From a virus, in the IMG/VR virus record IMGVR_UViG_3300024265_000091, positions 1-46,428 of that record: a stretch of 46,428 nucleotides of DNA; one strand, written 5' to 3'. Made by a program: the position numbers and the translations under genes. Of this stretch, positions 30,818-37,617 are shown piece after piece; position 1 is the first letter of the stretch; every line of letters begins with the position of its first letter. The notes below the pieces were generated by a model. That model made no database searches. It had not been told where the DNA came from and worked only from the letters and a program-made list of their open reading frames with translations.

Positions 30818-31042
30818 ATGGTAACACTCACTATTCATGGAGATGATGATACAAAGAATGTTGCTGTGCTTGGACAAATAAAAGATGGAGGATTTTCAAG
30901 TAACTATATTGGTCTCCACCTCGGTAGGGATGACATTACAATCTTTCTACATACCAGGGAAGAAGTTATCCAGGTTTTACATGACCTCGAACATGAGTGT
31001 GGACTTTTAGGTACACGATTGGAGAAGAGAGGTAATGATTAA
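30818..31042 (+). CDS. Small unknown early protein
   Basis: The 74-residue alpha/beta protein (VTLTIHGDDDTKNVAVLGQI, then EEVIQVLHDLEHECG) has a GGAGG site. It follows the terminator, and I see no promoter of its own. Confidence 0.6.
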   Translation: MVTLTIHGDDDTKNVAVLGQIKDGGFSSNYIGLHLGRDDITIFLHTREEVIQVLHDLEHECGLLGTRLEKRGND

Positions 31043-31272
31043 AATAAGAATAACTATCAAAGAAATTGCCGAAAAGATAGATTGGCCAGAGAGTATAAAA
31101 AGATTTCAGACACTGGTAACGAAGTGGATGATGGTCCAATCTATGACTATGTACAAAAAGGAATGGTAAAAGAAGAAAAACCATAACAATTTATGAACAA
31201 GAACTCGAAGTAGAATCTATAAGACATATAGTAGCAGTTGCAAACGAATTGGAGGAGAAGGGAAATGGCTAG
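31035..31272 (+). pseudogene. Small gene with two single-base frame breaks
   Basis: The ATG at 31035 opens MIKIRITIKEIAEKIDWPES. The frame must then move by -1 at the A5 run 31097-31101 to continue as KISDTGNEVDDGPIYDYVQK. It must move again at the A5 run 31176-31180 to continue as ITIYEQELEVESIRHIVAVA up to a TAG at 31270. All three parts read as natural protein and together give about 80 residues ending over the next start codon. Each break is mended by one extra A. Homopolymer sequencing errors or real decay are both possible. Confidence 0.6.
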
Positions 31273-31468
31273 CTCTTTAAATGAAATATGTGGAAGGTGT
31301 GGCTTGACCTTTGGCTCTCATCATGCAGGCAGAGCCCCAAATTATACTTATAATCAATGTCCAGGCCATGAGGGTCAAATGGACTGGAACGAAAGTCCAG
31401 GAACTGTATTTAAACACACTGGAAAATACAAACTTGTGCAGAAAGGACAGGAGGCCAAGAATGCCTAA
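31265..31468 (+). CDS. Small zinc-binding protein
   Basis: I chose the ATG at 31265 (GGAGGAGAAGGGAA upstream). The 67-residue protein has CGRCGLTFGSHHAG and a later CPGHEG, i.e. C-x2-C...C-x2-H, a typical zinc site in small phage proteins. It overlaps the ligase start by 8 bases. Confidence 0.65.
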   Translation: MASSLNEICGRCGLTFGSHHAGRAPNYTYNQCPGHEGQMDWNESPGTVFKHTGKYKLVQKGQEAKNA

Positions 31469-32390
31469 CTGGGAAACCCAAAAGCGTGAAGGAATAATGC
31501 TGGCATATCCTTTTGAAGAAAAACGCCTCGAAAAGTGGAATCCTCCTTACATTATCCAACCTAAACTCGATGGCGAGCGTTGTAGGGCAGAGTTCTGTGG
31601 GCCCTTAGGATACAATCTCGCGTCCAGTCAGATGAACTACTTTCAATCAGTTCCTCATATTATAAGAGCATTGAACAAGACTGAGTTGCGATTGGAACTT
31701 GATGGTGAGCTCTACTGTCATGGGATGATATTCGAAGATATCCATTCAATAGTGTCCAGAACTGTCAACCTCCATTCTAATCATGAGCAGATGGAATTTC
31801 ATATCTTTGATATTATCATCAACGAAAGTCAACTGCAACGATCAACCAGATTGTATCAGAGAATAGTCGAGCACCTCCATCCACCACTCAAATTAGTACC
31901 AATGTTTCTGGCAGAGAACTTTGAAGATATAATGCGATGCTATGATCAATTATTGAACAAAGGATATGAAGGGATCATAGTCAGGAATGTAGATGCTCCT
32001 TATGTAAGGAAGCGATCTACGTTTATGATGAAATTCAAGCCTAAGAAGAAAGATGTTTACCCAATAAAGGGTTACTCCGTTGAGATGTCTATAGAAGGAA
32101 TTATTAAACCAGATCTGTTAGGAAGACTTATCTGTGATAATGGTGAACTAAATATGCCAATACTAGGTGAGTACCCACCTCACACAAAACTTCCTGAAGG
32201 CTACTTTGGTGTTGGAAGTGGACCGACAGAAGATAAGCGTCGTGAACTATGGAAACAGCGGGAAACACTTCCTGGAAATTATGTTAGCGTGAAATATCAG
32301 CATATAACTCCAGGCAAGGGCGTTCCAAGATTTCCAATTTATCTAGACATTGTGAAAGGAGGACTAGAAAATGGCCCTTTTACCTTGTGA
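31461..32390 (+). CDS. ATP-dependent DNA ligase
   Basis: The enzyme seals nicks during replication and repair. From the ATG at 31461 (AGGAGG upstream) it has 309 residues. Motif I is KLDGER with the adenylated Lys at residue 35. LDGELY follows near 80, motif III HIFDII near 114, motif IV GYEGIIVRN near 168 and motif V MKFKPKK near 190. A C-terminal OB-like part (GNYVSVKYQHITPGKG) is present. Length is close to the smaller phage ligases such as T7's. A full copy of the dispersed palindrome (31940-31962) lies inside and encodes YDQLLNKG just before motif IV. Confidence 0.9.
   Translation: MPNWETQKREGIMLAYPFEEKRLEKWNPPYIIQPKLDGERCRAEFCGPLGYNLASSQMNYFQSVPHIIRALNKTELRLELDGELYCHGMIFEDIHSIVSRTVNLHSNHEQMEFHIFDIIINESQLQRSTRLYQRIVEHLHPPLKLVPMFLAENFEDIMRCYDQLLNKGYEGIIVRNVDAPYVRKRSTFMMKFKPKKKDVYPIKGYSVEMSIEGIIKPDLLGRLICDNGELNMPILGEYPPHTKLPEGYFGVGSGPTEDKRRELWKQRETLPGNYVSVKYQHITPGKGVPRFPIYLDIVKGGLENGPFTL
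31940..31962 (+). promoter_or_regulatory. Dispersed palindromic operator-like site, copy 12, inside ligase
   Basis: CTATGATCAA-N3-TTGAACAAAG is an exact consensus copy within the coding sequence. It is oriented with transcription, with no start codon nearby. The copy inside the polymerase gene encodes the same YDQLLNKG peptide. Confidence 0.8.
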
Positions 32391-32493
32391 CTTCCCTTAT
32401 GATGATTACTTCTGGAATGACCATGAATCATTCTGGGATGAGTTAGAAGAAACTGACTTAGATGCTATGGAGGAAGAAGAAAAAGGAGGCTAG
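32371..32493 (+). CDS. Acidic microprotein, 40 residues
   Basis: AAAGGAGGACTAGAAA precedes the ATG. The product (DDYFWNDHESFWDELEE in the middle) is about one third Asp/Glu with aromatic residues. That composition is seen in DNA-mimic or anti-restriction proteins, though this one is very short. It overlaps the ligase stop. Confidence 0.6.
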   Translation: MALLPCDFPYDDYFWNDHESFWDELEETDLDAMEEEEKGG

Positions 32494-32494
32494 A

Positions 32495-32644
32495 ATGAAA
32501 GTATTTCTGGCAGTAATTATAATTGTATTATCTGGATTAACTTGTAAGTATTTAGATGAAAATGAGATTATGATGGAAAGATCATTTTATTGGGGAGTTG
32601 GTGTACTTACTGGTATAGTTGCTGGTATACTTGCTTGGATGTGA
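32495..32644 (+). CDS. Small two-helix membrane protein
   Basis: The 49-residue protein from the ATG at 32495 has hydrophobic segments VFLAVIIIVLSGLTC and WGVGVLTGIVAGILAWM. A short charged loop (LDENEIMMER) joins them. Membrane topology is clear. Role unknown. Confidence 0.65.
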   Translation: MKVFLAVIIIVLSGLTCKYLDENEIMMERSFYWGVGVLTGIVAGILAWM

Positions 32645-32656
32645 GGGAGGTAGAAA

Positions 32657-32989
32657 ATGGACTACTTAGTAACCGGTACCAGGGCATATGGCCCAGCACG
32701 AGAAGATAGTGATCTGGACATAGTAATGTATGTTGAAGATGCTATGAACCTCCATAAATTTCTAATATCACATCATATAAGTCCTTATAGGAAAGAAAAT
32801 ATGCAAGAAGGCTATGATGGATATTACTTTGAATTACTGAACATAAAAGTAAATATAATAATAGCTATGGATGATGCTATGTTTCGTGGATGGAAAGTAA
32901 AGACAGAGACTATGAAAAGATTGCCAGGTATAGAAGACAGACAAAAACGGATTCATTTATTCAACTTGTTTGGGGAAATCTTCATATGA
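32657..32989 (+). CDS. Minimal nucleotidyltransferase
   Basis: The 110-residue protein has the pol-beta/MNT-type motif G-T-R-A-Y-G-x5-SDLDIVM (residues 7-24), with two Asp for metal binding, and a later INVNIII-like strand carrying the possible third acid. GGGAGG precedes it. Small NTases of this kind modify proteins, RNA or antibiotics and also occur in toxin-antitoxin pairs. No partner antitoxin is evident. The substrate is unknown. Confidence 0.7.
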   Translation: MDYLVTGTRAYGPAREDSDLDIVMYVEDAMNLHKFLISHHISPYRKENMQEGYDGYYFELLNIKVNIIIAMDDAMFRGWKVKTETMKRLPGIEDRQKRIHLFNLFGEIFI

Positions 32990-33252
32990 GAAAACTATCC
33001 AAGAACACCACAAAGAAAATCATCAAGTTATACCAAGACGGTCTAGGCCAGCTGGAGATTTGTGAACGCCTGGGAGTCAGCCAGTGGTCGGTTTCAACTA
33101 ATATCACCAGGTGGAAGCACTCAAAGTGTCCCTTCGATATTAGTGATTTTAAACCTGGCAATGTTAAGTTTTGCCCTTATTGTGGAATAAGATTAGAGGA
33201 AGAAAATATACCACTAAGTTATGAGAAGGAGGTAGAAAATGCCAAACCCTAA
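32986..33252 (+). CDS. HTH plus zinc-ribbon protein, possible regulator
   Basis: I chose the ATG at 32986 (the longer frame runs over the NTase gene). The 88-residue protein has a helix-turn-helix (IKLYQDGLGQLEICERLGVS) at about residues 12-45. A short zinc ribbon follows (KFCPYCGIRLEEE). Resolvase-like HTH domains of this sort bind short DNA sites. It is a candidate binder of the dispersed palindrome. Confidence 0.6.
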   Translation: MRKLSKNTTKKIIKLYQDGLGQLEICERLGVSQWSVSTNITRWKHSKCPFDISDFKPGNVKFCPYCGIRLEEENIPLSYEKEVENAKP

Positions 33253-34168
33253 CCATCACCCTACATGGGACATCTTAGATTCCAGCAAACTGTCCACCTT
33301 CATAAGCTGTTCTCGCCAGTATTTTTACGAGTATGTTCTCGCCTGGCGATCTGACAGGCCAAACAACCACTTAATTTTCGGCACCGCTTGGCATGAAGCT
33401 ATGGAACACCTGCTTCTGAAAGGTTATAGCGATGACAGTGTAATCGAAGCATATGATATGTTTCTGAGTTGTTATAGAAAGGATTTCCCAGAAGATTCCG
33501 ATGAACTCTATCATCCAAAGTCTCCTATGAATGCTCTAAAGGCACTTGGACTATATATAGAACATCATCCACGAGATCTGAATGAATTCAAGGTATTATA
33601 CACCGAAATTGCCGGCACTGTACCTATTACAGATTCCCAAGTTCTGCATTTTCGTCTCGATACAATCTGTAGAGATATGAATGGAAATTACTTCTGTTTG
33701 GAGCATAAAACTACTGGTAAAATGGGTCGTTTCTGGGTAGATCAATGGCCATTAGCTGTCGCGACTGGAACTTACACCCATGTCTTACATTGCTTATTTC
33801 CTTCGGAAGAAGTCTACGGTGTTAAGATTAACGGAACATCCTTCCAAAAGGCCGGGATAGACTTCAAACGAATCCCTATTAAGAAAACTCTCGACCATAT
33901 GCAACAGTGGTTGTGGAATGTAGTTTGGTGGGCAGATCAAATTGCCTGGCAGTTCGAGAACTTAATGTCATGTACTGAAAGTGACGAAGTCTTAATGGCT
34001 TTTCCACAAAATCCATCTAGTTGCACCAAGTACTTTGGCTGCCCTTATCATGACTTCTGTCTTGCGTGGCCGAATCCTTTGCAACACTGTGACGAGCCAC
34101 CTATGGGAATGAAGATAGAATATTGGGACCCGAGTGAGAAAGAGTCTACACACAAAATGGAGTTATAG
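33239..34168 (+). CDS. Cas4/RecB-type PD-(D/E)XK nuclease with cysteine cluster
   Basis: The 309-residue protein contains FISCSRQYFYEY, a conserved helix with GTAWHEAMEHLL (His52), RLDTICRD (Asp141) and FCLEHKTTG (Glu155, Lys157). These form the PD-(D/E)XK catalytic core. Cys24 and Cys262, Cys268, Cys274 are spaced like the iron-sulphur cluster of AddB and Cas4. Such phage nucleases process DNA ends for recombination-linked replication. It lies upstream of the Sak4-like ATPase. Confidence 0.82.
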   Translation: MPNPNHHPTWDILDSSKLSTFISCSRQYFYEYVLAWRSDRPNNHLIFGTAWHEAMEHLLLKGYSDDSVIEAYDMFLSCYRKDFPEDSDELYHPKSPMNALKALGLYIEHHPRDLNEFKVLYTEIAGTVPITDSQVLHFRLDTICRDMNGNYFCLEHKTTGKMGRFWVDQWPLAVATGTYTHVLHCLFPSEEVYGVKINGTSFQKAGIDFKRIPIKKTLDHMQQWLWNVVWWADQIAWQFENLMSCTESDEVLMAFPQNPSSCTKYFGCPYHDFCLAWPNPLQHCDEPPMGMKIEYWDPSEKESTHKMEL

Positions 34169-34178
34169 GGAGAATAAA

Positions 34179-34415
34179 ATGAAAAGAAGAACAGCCCTTA
34201 AAACAATGGGAGCATTGGTTGTGTGCCTGGGGGGACATAGGGTCCATGCAGACGAGTCAACCGATGAATTATTCATTTCTGCGTCTCAGTCAAGTCCTGT
34301 AGATTGTTTTTTTAGCGCTGATGAAATCAAAAATCTTATCATCGAGCGAAAGGGAAAACCAGACCTTGTAATTCCCTTTAGCGAGATAGTATCTGCATTG
34401 GAGGAAGGGAGGTGA
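34179..34415 (+). CDS. Small exported protein with Tat-like signal
   Basis: I chose the ATG at 34179 (GGGAGAATAAA before it). The 78-residue protein starts MKRRTALKTMGALVVCLGG, a twin-Arg followed by a hydrophobic run, with a likely cleavage after HA (residue 24). The mature part is small and acidic with one Cys. A Tat-type signal is unusual in a phage protein. A plain Sec signal is the alternative. Confidence 0.6.
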   Translation: MKRRTALKTMGALVVCLGGHRVHADESTDELFISASQSSPVDCFFSADEIKNLIIERKGKPDLVIPFSEIVSALEEGR

Positions 34416-34492
34416 TTCTTGATGAAGGGCTTTCAGTTGTGCCTATGCCTGATGGCGGTGCTCTACCAGTCCTCGATATGGGCCTAGAATAG
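34412..34492 (+). CDS. Overlapping micro-ORFs, at least one probably translated
   Basis: A GTG at 34412 (GGAGG 7 bases upstream) opens 26 codons including SVVPMPDGGALPVLDMGLE. In another frame the ATG at 34422 (GGGAGGTGATTCTTG upstream) opens 21 codons that read like a bare signal peptide (MKGFQLCLCLMAVLYQSS). The layout recalls nested lysis genes or leader peptides. A hairpin TAGTGG/CCACTA (34490-34510) and operator copy 13 follow. Which frame is used is not clear. Confidence 0.35.
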   Translation: MILDEGLSVVPMPDGGALPVLDMGLE

Positions 34493-34507
34493 TGGACTCT
34501 ACATCCA

Positions 34508-34530
34508 CTATGATCATTAATTGAACAAAG
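34508..34530 (+). promoter_or_regulatory. Dispersed palindromic operator-like site, copy 13
   Basis: CTATGATCAT-N3-TTGAACAAAG, then GAGG of the next ribosome site. Oriented with transcription. Confidence 0.78.
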
Positions 34531-34539
34531 GAGGATAAA

Positions 34540-34746
34540 ATGCTAAACAAGCGATCACTGAACAAAATGGCGAATGATCACTGGGAGTATATCAGGGCAC
34601 TAATTGAGAATGAGCATAGTGTTGGAGATGATCCCCTATATAGTGTAAAACTTTATACTAACCTGGTGGAATTTCACTACAAATCCGCTCTAATCCACGG
34701 CTTCAAGCATGGAGTACAATGGAGGGAGGAACAGAAAGATGACTAA
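34540..34746 (+). CDS. Small helical protein
   Basis: The 68-residue protein has repeated helices (NDHWEYIRALIENEHS and KSALIHGFKHGVQWREE), a form common in small phage proteins next to recombination genes. The GGAGG site is part of operator-like copy 13. Confidence 0.62.
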   Translation: MLNKRSLNKMANDHWEYIRALIENEHSVGDDPLYSVKLYTNLVEFHYKSALIHGFKHGVQWREEQKDD

Positions 34747-34921
34747 GTTTACTATATCATTTGAGAAGAACGACAATGGAAGTATAGACATAAAAGCAAA
34801 CAATGAAGGTTTTGCCCCATGTGAGGTTGTAGGATGTCTCGAGATAGAGAAGATTAGATTGATCACTGAAAGATTGGAAATAGCACATAAATCATGTGAG
34901 GAGGAACAAAATGAAACCTAG
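34739..34921 (+). CDS. Tandem paralogue A of a small protein pair
   Basis: From the ATG at 34739 (60 residues) the protein reads KFTISFEKNDNGSIDIKANN and then EGFAPCEVVGCLEIEKI. The next gene has the same plan (KFTVVFTEMEDGVVVHTHNQ, GFNPMEVVGTLFLEMVR), so the two are diverged tandem duplicates. GAGGGAGG precedes it. Function unknown; a dimeric or heterodimeric DNA-metabolism accessory is possible. Confidence 0.65.
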   Translation: MTKFTISFEKNDNGSIDIKANNEGFAPCEVVGCLEIEKIRLITERLEIAHKSCEEEQNET

Positions 34922-35111
34922 TAATGGAAATGGAGAAGGAAAAAAGTTTACTGTAGTATTCACCGAAATGGAAGATGGCGTAGTAGTGCATACTCACAAT
35001 CAGGGATTTAATCCTATGGAAGTAGTGGGAACGTTATTTCTGGAGATGGTAAGAACAGTCCAAATGGGCATTAGGGAGGAGAGTGAAAATGACCCTGGAC
35101 CTCAAGGTTGA
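34911..35111 (+). CDS. Tandem paralogue B of a small protein pair
   Basis: From the ATG at 34911 (66 residues) it is homologous with the preceding gene across its conserved strand-turn-strand-helix part. It has a longer charged N-terminus and a Pro-rich tail (NDPGPQG). It overlaps the Sak4-like gene by 23 bases. Confidence 0.65.
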   Translation: MKPSNGNGEGKKFTVVFTEMEDGVVVHTHNQGFNPMEVVGTLFLEMVRTVQMGIREESENDPGPQG

Positions 35112-35931
35112 AGCACAAAAGCTTCGCACGATGTATAACGAAGATCCTCGTCGTGATACTTTTAATGCCGTCATCTATGGCGGGCTGGGAACTGGCAAGA
35201 CAAGTTTGCTTCGCACCTGTCGCAAACCTGTCCTAGTCCACTCATTTGATCCCGGTGGGACAACTGTATTACAAGAGGAAATTGATAATGGCTCCATTCT
35301 GGCCGATATTAGATTTGAAATTGAAGATCCAACTAGGCCTACAGCTGCGAAACTCTGGGATGGAGAATATGATAGACTAAAACGCCTTGGATTCTTCAAT
35401 CATCTTGGTACCTATGCTCTTGATAGTGTCACCACATGGGCTCAGTGCGTCATGTATGATATCTTGAAACAACAAGGCCGTAGTGGACGTGTAAAACTAA
35501 ATGCAAAGATAGTCAAAGACGGCAAGACCAGAACTACTTATGTAGGTGTACCTCAGGAAAACGACTGGATGCCACAGATGATCGTGATGGAGAATGCTAT
35601 TCGAGATATGCTTTCGCTACCTTGTGATGTTATTCTTATCGGACATGATGATGTAGTGAAGGATAATGTGACAGGGAAAATGGAATCATCTTTAATGATA
35701 ACTGGAAAGCTCAAGAAGCGAGTTCCTCTATTGTTTCAAGAAATTTACTATGCTACAACCAAAGAAACTTCTGCAGGAACTATTTATCAACTTCTAACTC
35801 AACGAACTGGCTCATACCAGGCTCGTACACGATTAGGGAAAGGAGGTGAGCTCGACAAGTATGAAGCACCCGACATAAAAGGAATTTTGCGAAAGGTGGG
35901 AATGTCAACAGATGATAAACCAGCACTATAA
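35089..35931 (+). CDS. Sak4-like RecA-type ATPase
   Basis: The 280-residue protein, start at 35089 after AGGGAGGAG, has Walker A GGLGTGKTS (31-39). Walker B follows in GTYALDSVTTW near 112. A further ILIGHDDV strand has the sensor position, and ARTRLGKGGELDKYEAPD lies near the C-terminus. This is the plan of phage Sak4 single-strand annealing ATPases (AAA_24/RecA-like). It is followed directly by an SSB-like gene, the usual partner. Acts in recombination-dependent replication. Confidence 0.82.
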   Translation: MTLDLKVEAQKLRTMYNEDPRRDTFNAVIYGGLGTGKTSLLRTCRKPVLVHSFDPGGTTVLQEEIDNGSILADIRFEIEDPTRPTAAKLWDGEYDRLKRLGFFNHLGTYALDSVTTWAQCVMYDILKQQGRSGRVKLNAKIVKDGKTRTTYVGVPQENDWMPQMIVMENAIRDMLSLPCDVILIGHDDVVKDNVTGKMESSLMITGKLKKRVPLLFQEIYYATTKETSAGTIYQLLTQRTGSYQARTRLGKGGELDKYEAPDIKGILRKVGMSTDDKPAL

Positions 35932-36013
35932 ATCTTTTGCACAAGAAGTATTAGAACACAACCTAGGAATATGCACTAAGTCATGTTTCTGCAAAACAAA
36001 GGAGAATAAAAAA

Positions 36014-36403
36014 ATGGGATTTTTAGACATTAACCTGGATGATGCAGTTGAACCGACTGCAGTACCTGGCGATCAGGAGTACAAACTTCGAATCACGGAT
36101 ATGAGGGAGGCTAATGACAAGAACGGTCAGCCATACATTCTTCCCCGATTCGAGATCATTGGTGAACCTACTACCAAGGAGTTCACAAAGTTCCTTCGCC
36201 TGCCAAATGATGAACAGAACGAAAAGCAGAAGAACTCCACCAAGTGGGGATTGAAAGTATTCTTCGATACCTTCGATATTAACTCTTCAACCGCCAACAC
36301 CAATGAGATGATCGGCCAGGAAGGCTGGGCCATTCTAGGCCAGGAAGAAACTGAGGAGTGGGGAGAACAAAACTTCGTGAAGAAGTTCGTTGTGGGAAAG
36401 TAA
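36014..36403 (+). CDS. SSB-like protein, DUF669-type
   Basis: I chose the ATG at 36014 (AAAGGAGAATAAAAAA upstream). The 129-residue protein is beta-rich (YKLRITDMREANDKNGQPYI, then KFLRLPNDEQNEKQ) and ends with a strand block EEWGEQNFVKKFVVGK. This is the arrangement of small phage proteins of the DUF669/ssDNA-binding group that accompany Sak4-like ATPases. The acidic Asp-rich N-terminus (DINLDDAVE) is typical. It ends 6 bases before structured element A. Confidence 0.65.
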   Translation: MGFLDINLDDAVEPTAVPGDQEYKLRITDMREANDKNGQPYILPRFEIIGEPTTKEFTKFLRLPNDEQNEKQKNSTKWGLKVFFDTFDINSSTANTNEMIGQEGWAILGQEETEEWGEQNFVKKFVVGK

Positions 36404-36409
36404 ACTAAT

Positions 36410-36490
36410 TGTGCCAGGCAGGAAGCCGTACTCTATTGAGTCCTCGAGAGTGTGCAGGGCAGCGGCACATGCGTAACACTCTTTGGCACA
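36410..36490 (+). ncRNA. Structured intergenic element A
   Basis: TGTGCCA (36410-36416) pairs with TGGCACA (36484-36490) as a closing stem. Inside are GGC-AGGAA-GCC, ACTC-TATT-GAGT, and AGAGTGT pairing with ACACTCT. It lies in a non-coding gap and shares its closing-stem type with elements B and C. Confidence 0.55.
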
Positions 36491-36498
36491 TTCTAAAT

Positions 36499-36613
36499 TG
36501 TGGCAGTAGCGGAAATGGCAAGTCGCATTGGGCAATGGAGGAAGTTGGTTAACGACACCATCCAGGTTCGATCCCTGGTCCCGCAAGGGATGGCGGAATC
36601 TGCTGCTGCCACA
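36499..36613 (+). ncRNA. Structured intergenic element B with tRNA-like T-arm
   Basis: TGTGGCAGTAGC (36499-36510) pairs with GCTGCTGCCACA (36602-36613); one of 12 pairs is G-U. Inside is a perfect CCAGG-TTCGATC-CCTGG T-arm-like hairpin (36562-36578). A GNRA hairpin TCCC-GCAA-GGGA (36579-36590) follows, and a CCATC/GATGG stem encloses both. AGTTGGTTAAC upstream resembles a D-loop. No anticodon arm or matching acceptor stem is present, so it is not a normal tRNA. Confidence 0.55.
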
Positions 36614-36639
36614 GTCAAATTTGACGAAAGGAGAAAATC

Positions 36640-36816
36640 ATGGAATTTAGATTAAAGATTATTCCAAAGGTAGACATTGAAACGAGGCATCATATCCAAG
36701 GTACCTTGGAAAAAGATGGATACCATGTAACAGGTGGGGGGCAAACAGTAGGCGTTCCTGATAAAGAAAGTTTTTCGGATATTTCATTTGATAATATGGC
36801 AGACGAAGAAGGATAG
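36640..36816 (+). CDS. Small unknown protein, 58 residues
   Basis: GAAAGGAG precedes the ATG. The product has a strand FRLKIIPKVDIET and a Gly-rich turn (VTGGGQTVGVPDKESFSD), with an acidic end. It lies between elements B and C. Confidence 0.6.
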   Translation: MEFRLKIIPKVDIETRHHIQGTLEKDGYHVTGGGQTVGVPDKESFSDISFDNMADEEG

Positions 36817-36820
36817 GAAA

Positions 36821-37048
36821 ATGGAAATAGAGTTTACTGATAGATACAAGGCAACTGGAATCCCATATCCTGACCCGGAAACAATGTGTGAAGGTCAGTG
36901 TGAAGGGATGGGTATTGTGCCTATTCATCAAGATGACATGGAAGAACCATTCCATGCACTATGGCTGGAAGCTGAGGCCAAGAAACCAACAGATGATGGC
37001 TATCATTTTGTAGTATGCCCTGATTGTAAAGGAACAAGACTGAAATAG
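36821..37048 (+). CDS. Small zinc-binding-like protein
   Basis: I chose the ATG at 36821 (GAAGGATAGG upstream). The 76-residue protein has CEGQCEGMG near the middle and CPDCKGT at the end, i.e. two C-x-C-type pairs that recall DnaJ-like zinc motifs. Part of the zinc-ribbon series. Confidence 0.65.
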   Translation: MEIEFTDRYKATGIPYPDPETMCEGQCEGMGIVPIHQDDMEEPFHALWLEAEAKKPTDDGYHFVVCPDCKGTRLK

Positions 37049-37057
37049 CAATATTAT

Positions 37058-37164
37058 TGTGGCAGTGGCAGCATATGGCGGTTTATGGATAGACTTACTC
37101 CTGGAACCGTGTCACGGTGAGATGGCTTCCATCGTCCCGCGAAGTCTATTACGTCATTGCCACA
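37058..37164 (+). ncRNA. Structured intergenic element C
   Basis: TGTGGCAGTG (37058-37067) pairs with CATTGCCACA (37155-37164) with one G-U. A perfect inner stem ATAGACTT (37089-37096) with AAGTCTAT (37142-37149) encloses ACCG-N5-CGGT and GATGG-CTT-CCATC hairpins. The 162-base gap holding it has no gene. Confidence 0.6.
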
Positions 37165-37210
37165 TAAAACAACGCTGCTTAACTAATCGTTATGCCGTGG
37201 AGAAACAATT

Positions 37211-37540
37211 ATGGAAATAGAAATCATTACAACTAAAAAGAAGTTGTCAAAATCCATCGTCAATCAGATGCGTGAAGCTACAATGGTTTCTTTAAAGTCT
37301 GGTACAGCAATCGGGTATTTAATCAATGTCAGGAAGGAATTACATAAAGCCATCTTGATTAAATATGACAATGAATTTTTTATAATCCCTACGAATTATG
37401 TCAAGGGAAAAGCGTCTGTTTATCGAAAGATGGGCAAATGGTCACAGTCAAGAAAGTTTGAAACGCCTGAGGCCTGCAATTCTTGGTGGTCGTTTTATCA
37501 GGCACGAATGAGAGAGGCAATTAATCAAATATACGTCTAA
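37211..37540 (+). CDS. Small unknown protein between structured elements
   Basis: The 109-residue alpha/beta protein (TTKKKLSKSIVNQMREATMV and KAILIKYDNEFFIIPTNYV) has a TGGAGA ribosome site. It is flanked by element C and the hairpin at 37551. No family is recognised. It may use or bind the neighbouring RNAs, but this is a guess from position. Confidence 0.62.
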   Translation: MEIEIITTKKKLSKSIVNQMREATMVSLKSGTAIGYLINVRKELHKAILIKYDNEFFIIPTNYVKGKASVYRKMGKWSQSRKFETPEACNSWWSFYQARMREAINQIYV

Positions 37541-37550
37541 CTAATAAATA

Positions 37551-37578
37551 CAGTGGGCACGATACCGCTGTGCCACTG
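37551..37578 (+). other. Hairpin D, related to elements A-C
   Basis: CAGTGGGCAC pairs with GTGCCACTG with one bulged G and a 9-base loop. The stem bases recall the GTGGCA/TGCCAC closing stems of the neighbouring elements. There is no T-run, so it is not a standard terminator. Confidence 0.5.
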
Positions 37579-37617
37579 ATCTAAACGTTAACCTCTAAAT
37601 CGAAAGGAGAAACTAAA

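Noticed and set aside
31092-31105. Programmed -1 frameshift
   Set aside because: The A5 run is not in the phase of a standard slippery heptamer, and a second similar break follows 80 bases later.
36499-36613. A complete tRNA gene in element B
   Set aside because: T-arm and D-loop-like parts are present, but no anticodon stem or 7-bp acceptor stem matches.
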